DNA of 35,694 bases from Xenorhabdus koppenhoeferi (lineage in GTDB: Bacteria; Pseudomonadota; Gammaproteobacteria; Enterobacterales; Enterobacteriaceae). A program made the translations under genes and the position numbers. The stretch covers positions 1 to 35,694 of the forward strand of contig NZ_FPBJ01000031.1 of assembly GCF_900116635.1 (NCBI RefSeq), in the 5' to 3' direction. The notes beneath the pieces are model-generated. The model saw only the letters and a list, made by a program, of their open reading frames with translations, ran no database searches and was not told the origin of the DNA. Shown one piece after another: positions 8,308 through 16,419 of this stretch; positions within the stretch are counted from its first letter, which is position 1; every line of letters starts with the position of its first letter.

Positions 8308-9373
8308 GTGAAAGCACTTGTTGCATGGCGGCAATCAGGCGTTGATTTTCCCGTTCACTGCGTATAGCGATTCGATAGTAATGTTCATCTAACCCTGCAT
8401 AATTTTGGCAATGACGGATCAGAATCCGATGTTTAAGCAAGGAATGCCATAAATCAATATTGAGTTTATGGCAGCGGAAGAACAGGAAATTGGCTGACGG
8501 AGGCCAGACGGTCAGTTCAGGAAAGAAAGTAAGATGTGTCCACAGATAATGTTGCTGTGATTTTAGCCATTGATGTGTGGCAGCAATATAAGAGTGATCA
8601 TCAAGTAAAATCTCACCAACCAGAGCCGCAAAAGCGTTGATTGACCACGGCTCTCGCTGTCTTTTCATCTCTGCGATCCCAGCTATATTACCACTGAGCA
8701 GATAACCCAATCGCAGCCCGGGAATGGCGAAAAATTTTGTCAGTGAACGCAATATATAAAGATGTTTATTGGCCGGAAATTGAGGGAACATTCCCCGGTT
8801 ATCAGGTATAAAATCAATAAAGGCTTCATCAATAATTAATGAGATTGCCTGTATTTCGCAATATTCCACCAGTGATTGCAGGAACTGGTTGTCAGGCATT
8901 AAACCCGTCGGATTATTGGGTGTGGCTATAAAAACACAATCGGGTTGAATATTAGCAAGCACATCCAATAGGCGTAGATCGGGCTGAAATCCAGCATCTT
9001 CTGTTAATGGATACTCAATAATCTCCGCCTCAATATGGTGTAAGGCGCGATGATACTCAGTAAAACTGGGGATGAGGAGCAAGGCTCGTTTCGGGGAGAG
9101 GTAACGAACGACGGCGTAGATCAGTTCTGTAGCGCCATTACCCGCTATCACCGAAGCATAATCACATTGATGAGCTGTTGCGATTGCCTGATGTAAATGG
9201 CGATATTCCACATCGGGATATTTTTCGATACAAGCGAGCTGATTTTTAATCAACGTCTTGACCCGTTCAGGTGCGCCCAGCGGATTGATATTGGCGCTGA
9301 AATCAATCAGTTGACTAGCTGATAGGCCATATTTCTCAGCAACTTCAATGATATTGCCACCATGTTCACTCAT
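8300..9373 (-). CDS. cobD: Threonine-phosphate decarboxylase CobD
   Basis: CobD is a pyridoxal-phosphate enzyme that decarboxylates L-threonine-O-3-phosphate to (R)-1-amino-2-propanol O-2-phosphate, which CbiB attaches to the corrin ring. The 357-residue protein shows the class I aminotransferase fold: HGGNI at the N-terminus, DFSANINPLG (24-33), TPNNPTG (151-157), Asp182 in IIDEAFIDF, and the PLP lysine Lys213 in RSLTKFFAIPGLRLGY. Its length fits Salmonella CobD (364 aa). Its ATG overlaps the cobA stop in an ATGA, and its 3' end overlaps pduX, so all three are translationally linked. Similarity to histidinol-phosphate aminotransferases is expected, but HGG, the context and the pduX partner support CobD. 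Confidence 0.94.
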   Translation of the reverse strand: MSEHGGNIIEVAEKYGLSASQLIDFSANINPLGAPERVKTLIKNQLACIEKYPDVEYRHLHQAIATAHQCDYASVIAGNGATELIYAVVRYLSPKRALLLIPSFTEYHRALHHIEAEIIEYPLTEDAGFQPDLRLLDVLANIQPDCVFIATPNNPTGLMPDNQFLQSLVEYCEIQAISLIIDEAFIDFIPDNRGMFPQFPANKHLYILRSLTKFFAIPGLRLGYLLSGNIAGIAEMKRQREPWSINAFAALVGEILLDDHSYIAATHQWLKSQQHYLWTHLTFFPELTVWPPSANFLFFRCHKLNIDLWHSLLKHRILIRHCQNYAGLDEHYYRIAIRSERENQRLIAAMQQVLSHG

Positions 9374-10173
9374 GTGCCTGCTTTCTCATTAAAAATTTTT
9401 AGTTTGGAAGAGAGTTCACTGAGTGTGGGGAAAGTCGACTCAAAAGAGAGTGCTGTACTCAAATTAACGACATCACCAATCACAATCAGCGCTGGTGCAT
9501 GTAGATTTTTCTCTTCTACTTTTGCGGCTAAGGTTTCCAGTGTGCTTATAACCTTATTTTGCTTGGGATGACAAGCATACATGAGCACCGCTGCGGGCGT
9601 TGAGGGAGATTTGCCATGCAGCATTAATTGTTGGCAGATTTCTGTCAGACGACTCATTCCCATCAGAATAACCAAGGTTCCTTCCAACTGGGCGAGTACA
9701 TTCCAATTCTGCTGTTCGTTACCTTGGTAGGTATGACCGGTCACGATATGAAAGCCTGATGCGTAATCGCGGTGTGTGACCGGAATGCCCGCATAGGCTA
9801 ATCCGCCGATTGAGGAACTGATACCCGGAATAATTTCAAACTGAATGCAATTCTGTGCCAGCACCTCGACTTCTTCCCCCCCTCGGCCAAACACGTAAGG
9901 ATCGCCTCCTTTCAGGCGAACAACCTGCTTTCCTGCCTGCGCGTACCTCACCAGAATTTGATTAATCTCTTCCTGCGGGATAGGGTGGAAATCATGCTCT
10001 TTTCCCACATTAATGATTTCGCACTGTTCTGGTGCCTGAGCAATCAATTCAGGATTGACGAGACGGTCATGAACAATGACCTCGGCTGAGTGAATACAGT
10101 TCAGCCCTTTGACGGTAATTAAACCTGCTTCTCCGGGACCTGCACCAACTAACCATACTTTGCCTTTATTCAT
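9370..10173 (-). CDS. cobA: Uroporphyrinogen-III C-methyltransferase (SUMT), stand-alone
   Basis: SUMT adds methyl groups at C2 and C7 of uroporphyrinogen III to give precorrin-2, the branch point to cobalamin and siroheme. The 267 residues show GAGPGEAGLITVKG (10-23), VVRLKGGDPYVFGRGGEE (84-101), IIPGISS (114-120) and GIPVTHRDYASGF (129-141), all hallmarks of this methyltransferase family. It lacks the N-terminal dehydrogenase/ferrochelatase half of CysG, so conversion of precorrin-2 to sirohydrochlorin must come from a gene elsewhere, probably cysG. GAGGTAAT precedes the ATG at 10173. It heads the minus-strand operon, downstream of a perfect FNR palindrome. Note that cobA in Salmonella names the adenosyltransferase; this is the SUMT meaning. 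Confidence 0.95.
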   Translation of the reverse strand: MNKGKVWLVGAGPGEAGLITVKGLNCIHSAEVIVHDRLVNPELIAQAPEQCEIINVGKEHDFHPIPQEEINQILVRYAQAGKQVVRLKGGDPYVFGRGGEEVEVLAQNCIQFEIIPGISSSIGGLAYAGIPVTHRDYASGFHIVTGHTYQGNEQQNWNVLAQLEGTLVILMGMSRLTEICQQLMLHGKSPSTPAAVLMYACHPKQNKVISTLETLAAKVEEKNLHAPALIVIGDVVNLSTALSFESTFPTLSELSSKLKIFNEKAGT

Positions 10174-10372
10174 GGAATTACCTCTATTGGGTATATTTTT
10201 GCTGTCTTTCAGACTGCAAAACGAAATCCAGTTAAGGATAGATAATTAAAAGAAAAATATGTTTTTATATATGATTAAATATTAATCTGCATCCTCATGG
10301 GAGCGAATGATTATTTTCATGCTTTTATTTTATTGGGTTTATTATTATTGTGTTTTCGTCGTGATGGGTTTC

Positions 10373-10378
10373 ATTATC
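10373..10378 (-). promoter_or_regulatory. Candidate -10 box for cobA-cobD-pduX
   Basis: Read on the minus strand this is GATAAT, five of six matches to the sigma-70 -10 consensus. It starts 23 nt from the FNR palindrome, which would place the palindrome centre at about -42, the geometry of class II FNR-activated promoters. No good -35 is needed at such promoters. The transcript would have a leader of about 190 nt. Confidence 0.45.
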
Positions 10379-10401
10379 ACGTTAATTTGAAGAAATTAAA
10401 T

Positions 10402-10415
10402 TTGATTTATATCAA
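10402..10415. promoter_or_regulatory. FNR-type operator 1 (perfect palindrome)
   Basis: TTGATTTATATCAA matches the FNR consensus TTGAT-N4-ATCAA at all ten defined positions. It lies 229 nt upstream of cobA on the minus side, next to a well-spaced -10 box. FNR is the oxygen-sensing activator of anaerobic genes, which fits a pathway that is itself anaerobic. Confidence 0.6.
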
Positions 10416-10653
10416 TATAAATATCAATTTTTTAAAAAATTAATTATTTTCAATATAATCATCGGTAACTATTGGTAATATTTTCTATGATTAATAGTTT
10501 GTCATTTTATTAACGCTTTATGCTCCTTGCTTTTTATGGTAAAAAATTATAACTTTCAGTGGATTGAGTTTGTTTTTGTTGGTTTTTTAAATGGATTTTC
10601 TTGTGTTAATTTTTATTGGCCATAATATAAAAACCTTTTCTTAATATAATAAT

Positions 10654-10669
10654 CATGAGCAAGATCACA
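10654..10669. promoter_or_regulatory. CRP-like site
   Basis: CATGA, six bases, TCACA matches the CRP consensus TGTGA-N6-TCACA at nine... of the ten core positions less one further change in the left arm (CATGA versus TGTGA); the right arm is exact. It sits midway between the two operons. The call is from the motif alone. Confidence 0.35.
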
Positions 10670-10870
10670 AAAGGAATAAAGGATGTTTTTATAAAATTAA
10701 AAACTGTGTATTTTGAAAATTAAGCAGCCTCTCTTATTTGTATTTATTTTAAAGTGATAATGTTAATATCTATGTTTCTATTTTGTTTTTAACATAAAAT
10801 TTAAATTTTAATTCTGTCCTATCTGGCTGAGACTGATTTTATTGTCATAAATTAACTAAATGACGTTTGT

Positions 10871-10884
10871 TTGATAAATATCAA
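10871..10884. promoter_or_regulatory. FNR-type operator 2 (perfect palindrome)
   Basis: TTGATAAATATCAA matches the FNR consensus at all ten defined positions. It lies 125 nt upstream of cbiA. A plus-strand -10 candidate, TTTAAT at 10909-10914, is 24 nt away, putting the palindrome centre near -43, close to the class II position. Confidence 0.6.
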
Positions 10885-10908
10885 TGAATGGAAATGGGAT
10901 ATTAAAAT

Positions 10909-10914
10909 TTTAAT
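10909..10914 (+). promoter_or_regulatory. Candidate -10 box for the cbi-cob operon
   Basis: TTTAAT matches the -10 consensus at five of six positions and is spaced correctly from FNR operator 2. The overlapping TAATAT (10911-10916) is an alternative. A start near 10921 would put the truncated ERIC in the cbiA leader RNA. Confidence 0.35.
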
Positions 10915-10929
10915 ATCAATACATAATTT

Positions 10930-10990
10930 TATATTCAATGTATTTCAAGACACAGCCAACAAAGAGGCAGTTTGAAAGACGAAGTGTATA
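10930..10990 (+). repeat. Internally deleted ERIC element (61 bp)
   Basis: The left end (TATATTCAATGTATTTCAAG) and the right part (CAGCCAACAAAGAGGCAGTT through GAAGTGTATA) match the full-length copy at 7192, but the central 66 bp are missing. It lies between FNR operator 2 and the cbiA ribosome binding site, 18 nt before the cbiA start, so it would be transcribed in the leader. Confidence 0.85.
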
Positions 10991-11008
10991 CATGTTTGGA
11001 GAAAGCAG

Positions 11009-12409
11009 ATGCAACAGAGATATGCTTTTGTCATTGCAGGTACAGGTAGTGGTTGTGGAAAAACGACGATTGCGCTGGGCATCATGCGGGCATTGATGAA
11101 TCGTCACCTGAGAGTACAGCCGTTCAAAATCGGGCCTGATTATCTGGATGGTGGCTGGCATCGTGTTGCAACTGGCATCGCTTCGCACAATCTTGATGCG
11201 TTTATGTTACCTGTTCCCATTTTGAATGGCCTGTTTAATCAGGTCATGGTTGATAAAGATGTTGCTGTCATTGAGGGGGTTATGGGGCTATATGATGGCT
11301 ATGGCACTGATCCCAATTATTGCAGTAGCGGAGCGATGGCAAAACAGCTTGGTTGTCCGGTGATTTTACTGTTGGATGGCAAGGCGGTTTCCACTTCCAT
11401 TGCGGCGACAGTGATGGGGTTCCAGCAATTTGATCCTATGCTCAATATCGCTGGCGTGCTGATAAATCGCGTGAATCATGACAGCCATTTTCAGTTGTTG
11501 AAGCAGGCTATTGAACATTATTGTGACATTCCCGTTTTAGGAAGAATTCCTGTAATGGCAGATGTTGCGCTTCCTTCCCGTCATCTTGGCCTGGTTTCGG
11601 CACAAGAACGAGGTGAACAACAAGATGAATGTTGGTCGCATTTGGCCCGGCAAATCGAAGCCTCGGTAGATTTGGATAAGTTATTAGCCCTGACGCAATT
11701 GTCTGATTTCCCGGAGGGAAATATTGATGCTCTCGTCGATCCCGCTATGGGGCAGGGTTTGACGCTTGCTCTGGCGGAAGATGAAGCGTTTCATTTCTAT
11801 TACCCCGATAACCTGCTGCTGCTGGAAAAAGCAGGTGTTGCTATCAAACGTTTTAGCCCGTTGCATGATTATCAATTGCCAGCGTGTCAGATGGTTTATC
11901 TGGGGGGAGGGTATCCTGAGCTTTATGCGCAGGAGCTATCCGCCAATCACGCTATGCACTCAGCATTACGGCAGGCACATCAAAAAGGCATTCCTATTTA
12001 TGCAGAGTGCGGTGGCTTGATGTATCTCGGAGAAGCCCTGACTGACGCACAAGGTGTGCGGCATAACATGGTGGGGTTGATTGCAGGTGAAAGCCAGATG
12101 AGAGATCGCCTGCAACGCTTTGGTTATTGTGAAGCTACGGCAATGCAGGATACGCCCTTGGTGGCAAGAGGGGAAACGCTGCGTGGGCATGAGTTTCATT
12201 ACTCAGATTTTATCACTGGGCAATCACCCATTTTTGATTGTGTGAAATGGCGTGATGGTTCTGCTCAGTCCACACAAAAAAAAGTACAGAAACACTGGCA
12301 GGGAGGCTACCAGAATGGCAATACGCTGGCGGGATATCTACATATCCATTTTGCCCAACGCCCTGGTTTGCTTCATCGCTGGCTGACGGCAGCACGGAGG
12401 CTGTTATGA
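11009..12409 (+). CDS. cbiA: Cobyrinic acid a,c-diamide synthase CbiA
   Basis: CbiA uses ATP and glutamine to amidate the a and c acetate side chains of cobyrinic acid. The 466-residue protein has the N-terminal dethiobiotin-synthetase-like domain with P-loop GTGSGCGKTT (11-20), then PFKIGPDYLD, VIEGVMGLYDG and DPNYCSS. The C-terminal glutaminase domain has LGGGYPELYA and nucleophile Cys334 in AECGGLMYLG, ending with HEFHYSDF and HIHFAQRP. It matches Salmonella CbiA over its length. GGAG lies 7 nt before the ATG. It is the first gene of a long operon in the Salmonella order, and its stop overlaps cbiB (ATGA). Confidence 0.97.
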   Translation: MQQRYAFVIAGTGSGCGKTTIALGIMRALMNRHLRVQPFKIGPDYLDGGWHRVATGIASHNLDAFMLPVPILNGLFNQVMVDKDVAVIEGVMGLYDGYGTDPNYCSSGAMAKQLGCPVILLLDGKAVSTSIAATVMGFQQFDPMLNIAGVLINRVNHDSHFQLLKQAIEHYCDIPVLGRIPVMADVALPSRHLGLVSAQERGEQQDECWSHLARQIEASVDLDKLLALTQLSDFPEGNIDALVDPAMGQGLTLALAEDEAFHFYYPDNLLLLEKAGVAIKRFSPLHDYQLPACQMVYLGGGYPELYAQELSANHAMHSALRQAHQKGIPIYAECGGLMYLGEALTDAQGVRHNMVGLIAGESQMRDRLQRFGYCEATAMQDTPLVARGETLRGHEFHYSDFITGQSPIFDCVKWRDGSAQSTQKKVQKHWQGGYQNGNTLAGYLHIHFAQRPGLLHRWLTAARRLL

Positions 12410-13383
12410 CGGTATTACTGTGGTTTGCTGCTTTTCTTTTGGACATGAAACTGGGTGATCCCCCTCATTGGCCGCATCCCGTACGCTGGATTGGTCGGTT
12501 TATCACTCAGGCAGAACAAATTATCCGCCGAATTTGCCAAACTGAAATCAGCCTGAAATGGGGTGGAATACTGTTATGGCTGGTGGTTGTGGGCAGTGTC
12601 TGGCTGACGAGTTATTGGATTTTGCAATTCACCTATGGCGTGACGTTCTGGTTGGGCCGTTTGATTGAAATCTGGCTGATTTATACCGTTCTGGCAGTGC
12701 GTAGCCTTAGCAATGCGGCGGATGCGGTTTATCAGGCATTGCGACAAGGGAATTTGGTTGCCAGCCGTGAACAACTCGCCAGAATTGTCGGGCGAGAAAC
12801 CGCTCAACTGCAAGCACCACAAATCAGCCGTGCTGCCATTGAAACTGTGGCGGAAAACAGCGTGGACGGGGTAATTGCCCCCCTGTTTTTCCTGATGCTT
12901 GGTGGCGCTCCACTTGCCATGACCTATAAGGCGATCAATACCCTCGATTCTATGGTTGGTTATAAAACCCCCCGATACCGGGCGCTGGGGATGTTTTCGG
13001 CACGGATGGATGATGTGGCGAATTGGTTACCGGCACGTTTGGGATGGTTACTGCTGGCGCTGGCGGCGAAATGGCAGGGGTTGGATTTTCGGCAGGCACT
13101 GCGTATTGGTTGGCGTGATCGCTATCAACACAGTAGTCCCAATTCTGGCTGGTCGGAAGCGACGGTGGCGGGAGCGTTGGGTATCCGTCTTGGCGGGCCT
13201 GGCATCTATTTTAATCAGCTTATTGAAAAACCGTGGATCGGAGAGGCAAAACGCGAAGTCATTCCTGACGATATCCCACTTTCTGTGCAAATGATGATGA
13301 TGGCATCAATGATGGCACTGTTGCTGTTTTCGTTGCTGCATAGTTTGTTTAGCGTGATGTTATCGCCGTCAGGGATGGCTTGA
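12406..13383 (+). CDS. cbiB: Adenosylcobinamide-phosphate synthase CbiB
   Basis: CbiB is an inner-membrane enzyme that condenses adenosylcobyric acid with aminopropanol phosphate, giving adenosylcobinamide phosphate. The 325-residue protein has the family N-terminus LDMKLGDPPHWPHPVRWIGR (about 10-29). It also has hydrophobic segments near 49-70, 78-95, 154-172 and 200-216 plus one near the C-terminus, and the conserved AIETVAENSVDGVIAPLFF and AINTLDSMVGYK. Its phosphorylated substrate is made by pduX and cobD across the divergent region. It overlaps cbiA by four bases and its stop lies within the strong AGGAGG site of cbiC. Confidence 0.96.
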   Translation: MTVLLWFAAFLLDMKLGDPPHWPHPVRWIGRFITQAEQIIRRICQTEISLKWGGILLWLVVVGSVWLTSYWILQFTYGVTFWLGRLIEIWLIYTVLAVRSLSNAADAVYQALRQGNLVASREQLARIVGRETAQLQAPQISRAAIETVAENSVDGVIAPLFFLMLGGAPLAMTYKAINTLDSMVGYKTPRYRALGMFSARMDDVANWLPARLGWLLLALAAKWQGLDFRQALRIGWRDRYQHSSPNSGWSEATVAGALGIRLGGPGIYFNQLIEKPWIGEAKREVIPDDIPLSVQMMMMASMMALLLFSLLHSLFSVMLSPSGMA

Positions 13384-13397
13384 GGAGGAAAAATAAA

Positions 13398-14060
13398 ATG
13401 AATAACTATACCCAACAACCACAGCAATATATCCAACAACCACAACAGATTGAACGTAATAGCTTTGAGATTATCACTCGCCTTATTTGCGAGTTACGCC
13501 CTGATTATCGGTTTGTGGATGAAGATCAGGAAGCGATAATCAAACGGGTGATCCACACTACCGCCGATTTTGATTGGCTCGATATCCTCTATTTCTCCCC
13601 TGAAGTTTTGCATCTTATCCGAGACGGTATTTTGCGGGGCTGTACGTTATATACCGATACCACAATGGTGTTATCCGGCATCAATAAAACACGCTTGGCC
13701 CAATATGGCAGTAAATGTTGCTGTTATATCAGCGATCCCCGTGCCATTCAGATGGCAAAAAGTCAGCAAATCACACGTTCAATGGCAGCAGTAGATCTTG
13801 CCCTGCAAGAGTCAGGGGAAAAGATTTTTGTCTTTGGTAATGCCCCAACCGCGCTATTCCGTCTGATGGAGCATAAATTTTCCCCGATTGCGGTGATCGG
13901 TGTCCCCGTTGGGTTTGTTGGTGCGGAAGAGTCCAAAAATACCCTTATCGACAGCGGGCTGAGTTGTATTGCCGCGAGAGGGCGCAAAGGGGGAAGTAAT
14001 ATTGCAGCCGCCATTATCAACGCCATTCTTTATCGGATGCCTGAGGTGCGGGATGAGTGA
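13398..14060 (+). CDS. cbiC: Cobalt-precorrin-8 methylmutase CbiC
   Basis: CbiC moves the methyl group from C11 to C12 of cobalt-precorrin-8, giving cobyrinic acid. The 220-residue protein carries [13 protein letters not shown], including the catalytic His, [45 protein letters not shown] and [11 protein letters not shown]. The ATG at 13398 has AGGAGG 9 nt upstream; a TTG at 13380 inside the cbiB stop is not credible. The N-terminus is unusual: Salmonella CbiC starts MHYIQQPQ, while here a seven-residue unit (YTQQPQQ then YIQQPQQ) is tandemly duplicated. It overlaps cbiD by eight bases. Confidence 0.96.
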   Translation: MNNYTQQPQQYIQQPQQIERNSFEIITRLICELRPDYRFVDEDQEAIIKRVIHTTADFDWLDILYFSPEVLHLIRDGILRGCTLYTDTTMVLSGINKTRLAQYGSKCCCYISDPRAIQMAKSQQITRSMAAVDLALQESGEKIFVFGNAPTALFRLMEHKFSPIAVIGVPVGFVGAEESKNTLIDSGLSCIAARGRKGGSNIAAAIINAILYRMPEVRDE

Positions 14061-15204
14061 GATCAACGGCCTTGAAACAGATGGCCTCGGTACGGTCTGG
14101 CACAGGGGAAAACAATACCGCAAGGGCTATACCACGGGGTCTTGCGCCACAGCCGCAGCAAGGGTGGCTGCGTTGATGATTTTGCGCCAGCAGATTATTC
14201 ATCAAGTTTCGATTGTTACGCCTTCTGGTGTCACATTGGCCTTGAATGTCGAACAGCCGTTGATCGAAGGGCAACAAGCGATAGCCGCTATCCGCAAAGA
14301 TGGTGGAGATGATGTGGATGCAACTCATGGCATGTTGATTTTCGCTCGCGTTGTCCTGAATGACAGCGGCGTAATTACGTTGGATGGCAGAGAGGGTATT
14401 GGCAGGGTGACGCGGACGGGAGTTGGCTTGCCCATTGGTTGGGCTGCCATCAATAAAACGCCACGGCATACTATTGAAGAAGCGGTACGGGAGGTGATTG
14501 GCCCACTTCGGGGGGCGGATATTGTGATCTTTGCGCCAGAAGGGGAAGAGCGGGCGAAGAAGACTTATAACGACCGACTGGGGATTAAGGGAGGGATCTC
14601 GATTATTGGTACGACAGGCATCGTGACACCAATGTCGGAAGAGAGCTGGAAACGTTCTCTGGCACTTGAACTGGAGGCTAAGCGAGCCGACGGGATGGAG
14701 CGCATTATTTTCGTACCGGGAAATCATGGTGAACGTTTTGTCAGCCAGCAATTGGGTATTGATGGGAATTGTGTCGTCACAATGAGCAATTTCGTCGGAT
14801 ATATGCTGCAAGAAGCGGTACGTTTGGAATTCCGCCATGTGGTGCTGGTGGGGCATGTCGGCAAACTGGTGAAAATCGCTTCAGGTATTTTTCATACCCA
14901 TAGTCACATTGCCGATGCACGCATGGAAACGCTGATCGCAAATCTGGCTTTGATGGGTGCCCCTTTTGAATTGATTCAGGCGGTGGATCAATGTGATACC
15001 ACTGAAGCCGCCATTGAATTAATTACCGAACAGGGCTGGCAGGCGGTATTCCAACAAATTGCTCGGAAAATCTGCTGGCGTATCGATCAAATGCTGCGTT
15101 TCGCCAGTAGTAAACCTCAGTGTGATGCCATTCTGTTTTCTTTTGATAATCAAGTGCTGGGCTGTAATCGGCCAGTAAATGAAATCGTGGAGGACTTCCG
15201 ATGA
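14053..15204 (+). CDS. cbiD: Cobalt-precorrin-5B (C1)-methyltransferase CbiD
   Basis: CbiD methylates C1 of cobalt-precorrin-5B in the anaerobic ring-contraction branch. It is unrelated to the other cobalamin methyltransferases. The 383-residue protein has the family start [14 protein letters not shown], then VRKDGGDD-like [67 protein letters not shown] and [18 protein letters not shown]. The ATG at 14053 is chosen because it lies just inside the cbiC end and gives the normal length (Salmonella about 379 aa); an in-frame ORF from 13969 would lie inside cbiC. Its stop overlaps the cbiE start (ATGA). Confidence 0.96.
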   Translation: MSEINGLETDGLGTVWHRGKQYRKGYTTGSCATAAARVAALMILRQQIIHQVSIVTPSGVTLALNVEQPLIEGQQAIAAIRKDGGDDVDATHGMLIFARVVLNDSGVITLDGREGIGRVTRTGVGLPIGWAAINKTPRHTIEEAVREVIGPLRGADIVIFAPEGEERAKKTYNDRLGIKGGISIIGTTGIVTPMSEESWKRSLALELEAKRADGMERIIFVPGNHGERFVSQQLGIDGNCVVTMSNFVGYMLQEAVRLEFRHVVLVGHVGKLVKIASGIFHTHSHIADARMETLIANLALMGAPFELIQAVDQCDTTEAAIELITEQGWQAVFQQIARKICWRIDQMLRFASSKPQCDAILFSFDNQVLGCNRPVNEIVEDFR

Positions 15205-15830
15205 TCACCGTCGTTGGCATTGGTCCCGGAGATACAGCAAACCAAACACTGGCCGCGCTGGATGCGATAGAGCAGGCGGAAGTACTGGTGGGTGGGGCAC
15301 GTCATCTTGCCGAGTTTCCTCATTTCAGCGGTGAAACCCGCCGGGTGAATGCTGATATGGATGGATTGATGCTGTGGCTTGAACAGCATCAACACCGGCA
15401 AATTGTAGTGCTGGCTTCGGGCGACCCCCTCTTTTATGGCATTGGCAAACGGATTGCGGCGCATTTTTCTGCCCGGAACGTCGGAGGGGAAAATGTCCGC
15501 ATTATTTCTGGCATCAGCTCAATCCAATATTTATGCGCCCGTATTCTGCTGGATATGAACGACATCTATCTCACCAGCAGCCACGGGCGTAAGCCGGATT
15601 TTGACTGGCTGCTCCAACATGAAAAAGTTGCGATGGTGACGGATGAGGTGATTGGCCCTTACCGGATCGCACAAGAAATTCTGGCACACGGGCAGCAGCG
15701 TCACATGGTGATTGGTGAAAATTTATCGCAGGAAAATGAGCGGATTGTTTGTTTAAACGCGGAGCAGGTCGCCCAGCGTGGCGATATTCATTATGGCTTG
15801 AATGTAGTGGTGATCCTGAATGAAAGATGA
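15201..15830 (+). CDS. cbiE: Cobalt-precorrin-7 (C5)-methyltransferase CbiE
   Basis: CbiE methylates C5 with S-adenosylmethionine and works with CbiT, to which it is fused as CobL in some bacteria. The 209 residues open with [11 protein letters not shown], the methyltransferase glycine-rich loop, followed by [12 protein letters not shown] (71-82) and [11 protein letters not shown], all typical. It belongs to the same fold as CobA, CbiF, CbiH and CbiL in this window. It overlaps cbiT by 11 bases in another frame. Confidence 0.95.
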   Translation: MITVVGIGPGDTANQTLAALDAIEQAEVLVGGARHLAEFPHFSGETRRVNADMDGLMLWLEQHQHRQIVVLASGDPLFYGIGKRIAAHFSARNVGGENVRIISGISSIQYLCARILLDMNDIYLTSSHGRKPDFDWLLQHEKVAMVTDEVIGPYRIAQEILAHGQQRHMVIGENLSQENERIVCLNAEQVAQRGDIHYGLNVVVILNER

Positions 15831-16419
15831 ACTGTTTTTGCGCGGTCATCGCATCCCCATGACCAAAGAAGCGATTAGGGCGTTGGTATTGGAGCGTCTG
15901 GAACTGGAGAAAGCCAGATACTTTATTGATGTCGGAGCGGGTACAGGCAGCGTCAGTATTGAAGCCGCACTGCGTTATCCCGCGTTGGATATCCTTGCCA
16001 TTGAACGCAAAGAGGAAGCCTTGTCGCTGATTGCTGAGAATATCCGGCATTTTGGTTGCCATGCGGTGCGTATTCAGTCTGGCACGGCTCCTGTGCCATT
16101 GGCTCATTCCACTGATGCCATTTTCATTGGCGGGACTGGCGGACATCTTATTGAAATGATTGATTGGGCGCTCGCGCACCTGAATCAGGATGGTCGTTTA
16201 GTGATGACCTTTATCCTGCTGGAAAACTTCACGCAGGCATGGTCACACCTGAAAACCTGTCAGGTGACATCGCTGGACGGACGTGAAATTCAAGTGGGGG
16301 AACTGACTGCATTGGGGCAAGGACATTATTTCAAACCCAACAATCCGACTTATTTAATTGCCTGCCGGAAAGGTTCCGAACAAGAAGCAGATTGGCAAGA
16401 GGAACAGGATGATGTCTGA
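15820..16419 (+). CDS. cbiT: Cobalt-precorrin-6B (C15)-methyltransferase, decarboxylating, CbiT
   Basis: CbiT methylates C15 and removes the acetate carboxyl at C12 of the corrin. The 199-residue protein has a class I SAM-methyltransferase core, [16 protein letters not shown] (35-50), AIERKEEAL (58-66) and [10 protein letters not shown]. The family's N-terminal substrate motif ([14 protein letters not shown], 9-22) is present. It begins inside cbiE and ends inside the first codons of cbiF. The C-terminal tail is rich in acidic residues and Gln, and is slightly longer than usual. Confidence 0.95.
   Translation: MKDELFLRGHRIPMTKEAIRALVLERLELEKARYFIDVGAGTGSVSIEAALRYPALDILAIERKEEALSLIAENIRHFGCHAVRIQSGTAPVPLAHSTDAIFIGGTGGHLIEMIDWALAHLNQDGRLVMTFILLENFTQAWSHLKTCQVTSLDGREIQVGELTALGQGHYFKPNNPTYLIACRKGSEQEADWQEEQDDV

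Larger units (their letters stand above)
10174..11008. promoter_or_regulatory. 835-bp AT-rich divergent control region between the two cobalamin operons
   Basis: There is no convincing gene here. A 22-codon ORF at 10655-10723 has no clear ribosome binding site. The region holds two exact FNR palindromes (10402-10415 and 10871-10884), a CRP-like site (10654-10669), candidate -10 boxes for both directions, and an internally deleted ERIC next to cbiA. I looked for cobalamin riboswitch landmarks (a B12 box such as GCCACTG, or AGGAGACC) on both strands and found none. Confidence 0.7.

Noticed and set aside
10655-10723. 22-residue ORF MSKITKGIKDVFIKLKTVYF in the divergent region
   Set aside because: It looks mildly amphipathic, but there is no ribosome binding site before its ATG and AT-rich DNA gives such ORFs by chance.
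13969-14856. Long minus-strand and extended ORFs in the cbiC-cbiD region
   Set aside because: They are shadows of cbiC and cbiD, which show full family motifs on the plus strand.
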